Source: an uncultured Verrucomicrobiota bacterium | GTDB lineage: Bacteria; Verrucomicrobiota; Verrucomicrobiia; Chthoniobacterales; JACTMZ01 | DNA: 64,000 bases | Assembly: GCA_903953565.1 (NCBI GenBank) | Contig: CAJBKE010000037.1 | Coordinates: 1 to 64,000 of the forward strand | Direction: 5' to 3' | Shown: positions 58,880-64,000 of the stretch, in pieces | Position numbering within the stretch: the stretch's first letter is position 1 | Layout: each line of letters opens with the position of its first letter | Position numbers and translations under genes: made by a program | Notes under the pieces: generated by a model | Told to the model about the DNA's origin: nothing | Database searches by the model: none | The model's input: the letters and a program-made list of their open reading frames with translations, nothing else

Positions 58880-60771
58880 TGGCGAGCATGTACGAATATC
58901 CGGAGACGTTTGACGTCTTGGTTTTGGGGGCTGGGCATGCGGGGGTGGAGGCTGCTTTGGCGGCGGCGCGTTTGGGGGCGAACACGGGGATTCTGACCCA
59001 GAATTTGGACACGATCGGGCAGATGTCCTGCAACCCGGCGATCGGCGGACTGGCCAAGGGGCACATGGTAAGGGAGATCGATGCGTTGGGAGGGGTGATG
59101 GGTCAGAACACGGACGCGACAGGGATCCAGTTCCGCATGCTGAATGCGCGGAAAGGTCCGAGCGTGCAGGCCCCGCGGGCGCAATGCGACAAGAAGGCGT
59201 ATCAGTTCCGGCTGAAGTGGGTATTGGAGCACTCCCCTCGCCTGCACTTGCTGCAAGGAAATGCGGTGCGGATATTGGTCGAGAATGGTGCGGTGGCGGG
59301 GGTGGAAACCAACCTTGGGCTTTGCTATCGGGCGCGTTCCGTGGTGGTGACCACGGGGACATTTATGCGTGGGTTGATGCATGTGGGGCTGCAGAGCACG
59401 GTGGGCGGGAGGATGGGTGATGCGGTGTCGACTCTGAGCGATTCGCTGAAGGAAATGGGGTTGGCGGTGGAGAGGTTCAAGACTGGGACTCCGTGCCGGT
59501 TGTTGGGGCGGACGATCGATTTTGCGAAATGTCAGCGTCAGGATGGGGACTCCCCTGCCCCGATGTTCAGCTTTGCCCCGGAGGAATGGGCGGGTGGTGA
59601 AGGGGGTCCGTTTACTTTGAATCGCTGGGATGGCGAGTCGTTCCACGTGGAACAAATGCCTTGTTGGGTCACTTATACCAATGAGCGGACGCATGATTTG
59701 ATCCGGGCCAACCTCGACAAGTCGCCGATGTACGCCGGGATCATCGAGGGAGTTGGGCCACGGTATTGTCCATCGATCGAAGACAAGGTGGTGCGCTTTG
59801 CCGACAAGGACCGGCACCAGCTTTTCCTTGAACCCGAGGGACGTCAGACCGGCGAATATTATGTGAATGGGGTGTCTACGAGTCTGCCGTTCGAGGTGCA
59901 GTTGGCTTTTATTCGGTCCGTGCCCGGGTTGGAAAACGCGCATATTCTGCGGGCAGGCTATGCGGTGGAGTATGATTATTGTCCGCCAACCCAGCTTCAG
60001 CCGACCTTGGAGACTAAGGCGGTTGGCGGGTTGTATTTGGCTGGGCAGATCAATGGGACATCCGGTTATGAGGAGGCGGCGGCCCAGGGGTTGATTGCGG
60101 GGGCGAATGCGGCGTTGAAGCTGGATGCCAAGCCGGCGTTCCACGTGGAACGTTCGGAGGGATATATGGGGGTGCTCATTGATGATCTGGTCACGCGCGG
60201 GACACTGGAGCCGTATCGGATGTTCACCAGCCGGGCGGAGTTCCGGTTGTTGCTGCGGCAAGACAATGCAGATCTTCGACTGGCGGAGAAGGCGAGGGGA
60301 GCAGGGTTGATTTCGTCAGAGCGTGCCGCCAAAACGGCGGCAAAAGCAGCTGCTATTGAGGAACTTAAAGAAAAATTACAAGTGGTTCGCTATGATAGTA
60401 TTACGCTGGCACAATGGATCCGGCGTCCGGAGAATTTTGTTTCAGCTCTACCGGAGGAGATGCGGCGGTTGGCTTCGGAGGAGATTTGGTCGCAGGTGGA
60501 GACCGACCTGAAATACGAAGGGTATATTCGCCGCGAGATGGAGTCGGTCGCGCGTCAGCAACGTCAGGAGGAGCATCCGGTGCCCATGGATCTTGATTAC
60601 GCGAGCATTCCCGGGTTGCGCAATGAGTCGCGGCAGAAGTTGGCGCAGGTGCGCCCGGTCACGCTTGGCCAAGCGTCTCGCATCAGTGGGGTGACGCCGG
60701 CGGATGTGGCGTTGTTGTCAGTTTGGATCCGCAAGCAGCGGGGAGGGGAACGCAAGCTGGAGGTTCTATGA
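58879..60771 (+). CDS. mnmG: tRNA uridine-5-carboxymethylaminomethyl modification enzyme MnmG
   Basis: [42 protein letters not shown]. Confidence 0.97.
   Translation: MASMYEYPETFDVLVLGAGHAGVEAALAAARLGANTGILTQNLDTIGQMSCNPAIGGLAKGHMVREIDALGGVMGQNTDATGIQFRMLNARKGPSVQAPRAQCDKKAYQFRLKWVLEHSPRLHLLQGNAVRILVENGAVAGVETNLGLCYRARSVVVTTGTFMRGLMHVGLQSTVGGRMGDAVSTLSDSLKEMGLAVERFKTGTPCRLLGRTIDFAKCQRQDGDSPAPMFSFAPEEWAGGEGGPFTLNRWDGESFHVEQMPCWVTYTNERTHDLIRANLDKSPMYAGIIEGVGPRYCPSIEDKVVRFADKDRHQLFLEPEGRQTGEYYVNGVSTSLPFEVQLAFIRSVPGLENAHILRAGYAVEYDYCPPTQLQPTLETKAVGGLYLAGQINGTSGYEEAAAQGLIAGANAALKLDAKPAFHVERSEGYMGVLIDDLVTRGTLEPYRMFTSRAEFRLLLRQDNADLRLAEKARGAGLISSERAAKTAAKAAAIEELKEKLQVVRYDSITLAQWIRRPENFVSALPEEMRRLASEEIWSQVETDLKYEGYIRREMESVARQQRQEEHPVPMDLDYASIPGLRNESRQKLAQVRPVTLGQASRISGVTPADVALLSVWIRKQRGGERKLEVL
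59639..59654. promoter_or_regulatory. parS-like site 2 CGTTCCACGTGGAACA
   Basis: Identical to site 1. Confidence 0.75.
60137..60152. promoter_or_regulatory. parS-like site 3 CGTTCCACGTGGAACG
   Basis: 14-bp core identical. Confidence 0.75.
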
Positions 60772-61046
60772 CACGGGTAGCGATCATGGTGGCCTTGGTT
60801 TTGGCCGGGTGCGGGGAGGCGCGTGTGGATCGATCGGGAGAAGCAGACCAATGGGACCAATGGGCGCGCGGGGTGGAGGCGCGGTATCCGGTGGGTGATG
60901 GGCAGGGACACGGGCCGGACGTGGGATCAGACGAATGGGCGCGGGCTTTGCAGTGGAAGCTGGGGATTGTCGATGGGGAGGGACACGGGCCGGATATCGG
61001 CTCGGCGGAATGGCGCGGGGCGGTGGAGCAGAAGATAGGGAAATGA
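60768..61046 (+). CDS. Small lipoprotein with two GHGPDxGSxEWxxA repeats
   Basis: LVLAGCGEA lipobox; overlaps mnmG stop. Confidence 0.65.
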   Translation: MTRVAIMVALVLAGCGEARVDRSGEADQWDQWARGVEARYPVGDGQGHGPDVGSDEWARALQWKLGIVDGEGHGPDIGSAEWRGAVEQKIGK

Positions 61047-61092
61047 CTTCTTTCTCCCTTTCGGACGACGAGGTTTGGAGTAAATTCAAACG

Positions 61093-62466
61093 ATGTCCTC
61101 CTTCATCAATTTAAAAACTCCGGTGCCTGGGCCGCGGAGTCAGGCGGTGTTTGCCGAGCGGGCCAAGCATGTGGCGCCGGGGCCTTTTCATACGACGCCG
61201 ATCGTGGCGGCGCGGGCGGAGGGGGCGACGATCACGGATGTGGACGGGAATACCTTCCTTGATTTCGCCTGTGGGATCGGGGTGACGAACTTGGGGCATG
61301 CGGAGCCCTCCATCGTCGCGGCCGCCAAGGCGCAGGCGGACAAATTTTTCCACACGAGCATTAATGTGGTGGCTTACGAGGGCTACGTCGAAGTGGCCAA
61401 GCGGCTGAATGCGCGCGCACCGGGGGATTTTGCGAAGAAGACGTTTTTGGCCAGTGCCGGGGCGGAGGCCGTGGAGAATGCGATCAAGTTTGCCCGAGCG
61501 TATACGAAGCGTCAGGCGGTGATTTGCTTCGAGCATGCGTTCCACGGGCGCACTTACATGGCCATGGCGCTCACCGGAAAGGCGAATCCTTACAAGAGCG
61601 GTTTTGGTCCGTTCCCGTCGGAAATTTATCGTGCGCCTTTTCCCGATTTTTATCGCTGGCCTGGGGTCGACGGCGCAGCACCGGTGTGTCCGGGCAAGCT
61701 GCCATGCTCGTTGCCGCGCTGTTTGTGTCGCGAGGCGTTCGGGCAGTTCGAGGAAATGGCGCGGGCCGATATCGGCGAGACGAATGTCGCCGCAGTGATT
61801 ATCGAACCCGTGACGGGCGAGGGAGGATTCATTCCCGCGCCACCGCCGTTTTTGCGCATGTTGCGCGAGTGGTGCGATAAACATGGGGCGGTGCTCATCT
61901 TCGATGAGATTCAAACGGGGTTCGGGCGCACGGGAACTCTCTTTGCCTGCGAGCAATCCGGCGTGGCGCCGGATCTGCTTGTGCTGGCCAAAGGCTTGGC
62001 CAACGGATTGCCGCTCTCCGCGGTGGTGGGTAAATCAGAGGTGATCGATGCGGTGGGCATCGGGGGCGTGGGGGGCACTTACGCCGGAAACCCGGTGGCC
62101 TGCGCCGCCGCGTTGGCCGTGATGGATAAATTCGACGATCCCAAGACTCTGGAGCAGGCGCAGAAGCTGGGGAGACTTTTGGAAGACCGTTTGGAGTCTT
62201 GGTTCAAAAAATTCCCCAAAATCGGACAGGTCCGGGGCTTGGGTCCGATGCGGGCGATGGAGTTGGTCAAGGACCGTGCCACGAAAGAACCGGATAAACC
62301 GGCAGCGGCCGCGCTGGTGAAGCACAACTACGAAAATGGGGTGATCACCCTATCCTGCGGCACGCATGGCAATGTGCTCCGGTTTTTGATCCCGCTGATC
62401 GCCACCGAGGCGCAGTTGAACGAAGGATTGGATGTGATCGAGGCGGGGTTGGCCAAACTGGGATAA
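61093..62466 (+). CDS. Class III aminotransferase (4-aminobutyrate/ornithine type)
   Basis: FDEIQTGFGRTG; LAKGLANGLPLSAVVGK. Confidence 0.93.
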   Translation: MSSFINLKTPVPGPRSQAVFAERAKHVAPGPFHTTPIVAARAEGATITDVDGNTFLDFACGIGVTNLGHAEPSIVAAAKAQADKFFHTSINVVAYEGYVEVAKRLNARAPGDFAKKTFLASAGAEAVENAIKFARAYTKRQAVICFEHAFHGRTYMAMALTGKANPYKSGFGPFPSEIYRAPFPDFYRWPGVDGAAPVCPGKLPCSLPRCLCREAFGQFEEMARADIGETNVAAVIIEPVTGEGGFIPAPPPFLRMLREWCDKHGAVLIFDEIQTGFGRTGTLFACEQSGVAPDLLVLAKGLANGLPLSAVVGKSEVIDAVGIGGVGGTYAGNPVACAAALAVMDKFDDPKTLEQAQKLGRLLEDRLESWFKKFPKIGQVRGLGPMRAMELVKDRATKEPDKPAAAALVKHNYENGVITLSCGTHGNVLRFLIPLIATEAQLNEGLDVIEAGLAKLG

Positions 62467-62487
62467 TACTGAACATTTGAACAGTAT
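62466..62487. promoter_or_regulatory. 22-bp dyad ATACTG-AACATTTGAA-CAGTAT upstream of the polymerase fusion ORF
   Basis: 6-bp perfect outer arms; contains TGAAC-N4-GAACA. Confidence 0.4.
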
Positions 62488-62512
62488 CCGGCGGATATGG
62501 TAAATCCGCGGG

Positions 62513-64000
62513 GTGAAGCGGACGGAACAGCGGGCGGCGGTGCATCTGGATGCGGATGCATTTTTTGTCGGTTGCGAGGTGGCGTCCGAGCCGTGCCTGC
62601 GCGGGAAGGCGGTGGCGGTCGGGGGGATGAAGCGCGGGATCATTGCCTCGGCGAGCTACGAGGCGCGGCGGCTTGGCATTTACACGCCGATGTCAACGGC
62701 GCGGGCGCTGAAGATTTGTCCGCACTTGGTCGTGCTGCCGGGGGATTACGAGAAGTATGAGCATTTTTCGCGGCTGATGTTTTCGCTGGTCCACGATTAC
62801 ACGCCGGTGGTGGAGGTCGGGTCGATCGACGAGGGCTACGGGGATTTGTCGGGGGTAACGAAATGGAGTCCGCGCACGGCGGCCGAGAGGTTGCGCAAAA
62901 ATATCCGCGACCATTTGCGGCTGTCCGTCTCGCAGGGTCTGGGCACGAACAAGTTGGTGGCGTCGGTGGCGTCGAAGCTGCGCAAGCCGGACAATTTTCT
63001 CGAAGTGCCGGCGGGGACGGAGCGGGAATTTCTCGCGCCGCTCGAGGTGAAGTGGCTGCCGGGAGTGGGGGCGAAGATGGAGCGTATTTTTTTGGCGGCG
63101 GGCTTGCACCGCATCGCGCAGGTGGCGGAGACGACGGTAGAGAGTCTGGAATTGATCGCGGGCTCGGGGGCGGGGCAGTTGCGGGAATTCGCGCTCGGCA
63201 TCGACGAACGTCTGATCGTGACCGAGCGCGAGGATGCGCAGTCTTACGGCAAGCAGGAGACGTTCGACGAGGACACGACAGACGAGGAGTTCGTGCGGCG
63301 CGTGCTGCGCGGGATGGCGGATCATTTGATGGCCAAGGTGCGGGCCGACGGGAAGATGATCCGCTGCGTCGAGGTGCGGCTGCGTTACAATGACATGGAG
63401 CAGAGCCGGCGAAGCGAGAGTCTCGACGAGCCGACGGATTTGGAGACGGATGTCTATGGCCTAATCGACCGGCTGGCGCGGCGCGCGTGGGATCGGCGGG
63501 TGAGTTTGCGTCTGGTCGGGTTGAAACTATCGCGCGTCTATGACGGCGGAGGGTGGCGTCAGGCAGGGTTGGATTTGCCAGGGACGGGGTATGACAAAGA
63601 GACGCGGCGGGTGTTGGCGCGTGTCATGGATGAGGCAAAAATTCGTTATGGGAGCGGGGCTGTGGTTCGGGCGCACCAGCTTCCGATGCGGCAGAGTTGT
63701 CAGTCGTCAGTTGTCAGTCGTCAGCGAAAACCGTCCGTAGGGCGGTGCCACTTCACTCACACTCAAACTCAAGTTTCAGCCGTTCTTAATGTGAAAAGCT
63801 GCTTCAGTTTCATGGATTCGTTGCTGCGGCCGGACGATATCGCACGGCTGGCGGCGGAGCGGGGGGCGAAGGCAGTGGCGATGACGGATCCGAATTTGCA
63901 CGGGGCGGTGGACTTTTGCACGGCGGCGAAAGAAGCGGGGATCAAGCCGGTCGTGGGGGCGGAGGTGAAGATTGGGGGAATTCGGTATTTGGCTTATGTG
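62513..64000 (+). CDS. Y-family DNA polymerase fused in frame to DnaE-type PHP domain (ORF continues past window)
   Basis: VHLDADAFFVGCE, SIDEGYGDLSG, HhH LPGVGAKM; then SAVLNVKSCFSFMDSLLRPDDIARLAAERGAKAVAMTDPNLHGAVDFCTAAKEAGIKPVVGAEVKI; no stop in frame. Confidence 0.85.
   Translation, partial: MKRTEQRAAVHLDADAFFVGCEVASEPCLRGKAVAVGGMKRGIIASASYEARRLGIYTPMSTARALKICPHLVVLPGDYEKYEHFSRLMFSLVHDYTPVVEVGSIDEGYGDLSGVTKWSPRTAAERLRKNIRDHLRLSVSQGLGTNKLVASVASKLRKPDNFLEVPAGTEREFLAPLEVKWLPGVGAKMERIFLAAGLHRIAQVAETTVESLELIAGSGAGQLREFALGIDERLIVTEREDAQSYGKQETFDEDTTDEEFVRRVLRGMADHLMAKVRADGKMIRCVEVRLRYNDMEQSRRSESLDEPTDLETDVYGLIDRLARRAWDRRVSLRLVGLKLSRVYDGGGWRQAGLDLPGTGYDKETRRVLARVMDEAKIRYGSGAVVRAHQLPMRQSCQSSVVSRQRKPSVGRCHFTHTQTQVSAVLNVKSCFSFMDSLLRPDDIARLAAERGAKAVAMTDPNLHGAVDFCTAAKEAGIKPVVGAEVKIGGIRYLAYV

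Noticed and set aside
1-64000. CRISPR array, rRNA operon, prophage or complete IS element
   Set aside because: No regularly spaced repeat array, rRNA signature or transposase/phage structural gene was seen.
63791-64000. Separate dnaE starting at GTG 63791
   Set aside because: No Shine-Dalgarno and no stop codon ends the upstream polymerase frame; fusion is the simpler reading, though restart cannot be excluded.

Overview
The window is a GC-rich bacterial chromosome segment. Gene content (AddAB-like pair, PDH E1a/E1b/E2, FtsK, RimO, ScpAB, many Tat/TPR hypotheticals) would fit a Verrucomicrobia-like organism, but that assignment is inference. I annotate about 65 features: mostly housekeeping genes, plus a toxin-antitoxin (TA)-rich accessory stretch at 1-17 kb. 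Main observations: (1) a 446-bp unit present twice (2224-2669 and 16837-17282). It holds a 164-nt leader that folds with G.U-containing stems on one strand only, plus a 93-aa small protein resembling an integrase arm-binding domain. The leader is more conserved between copies than the coding part. (2) An ORF open at the window end and absent from the ORF track (62513->64000), fusing a catalytically intact Y-family polymerase to the PHP domain of a DnaE-type polymerase. (3) Five TA modules share one promoter architecture, TTGCGG-N17-TAATAT, placed so that transcription should start at or very near the antitoxin ATG (leaderless mRNA). (4) Three perfect parS-like palindromes (GTTCCACGTGGAAC) in and beside mnmG, with a DnaA-box-like cluster about 9 kb away. 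(5) Several families of dispersed palindromic repeats, one with compensatory arm architecture. (6) A PemK/MazF-type toxin interrupted by an in-frame stop. Calls come from reading sequence and translations by eye; no database searches were run.
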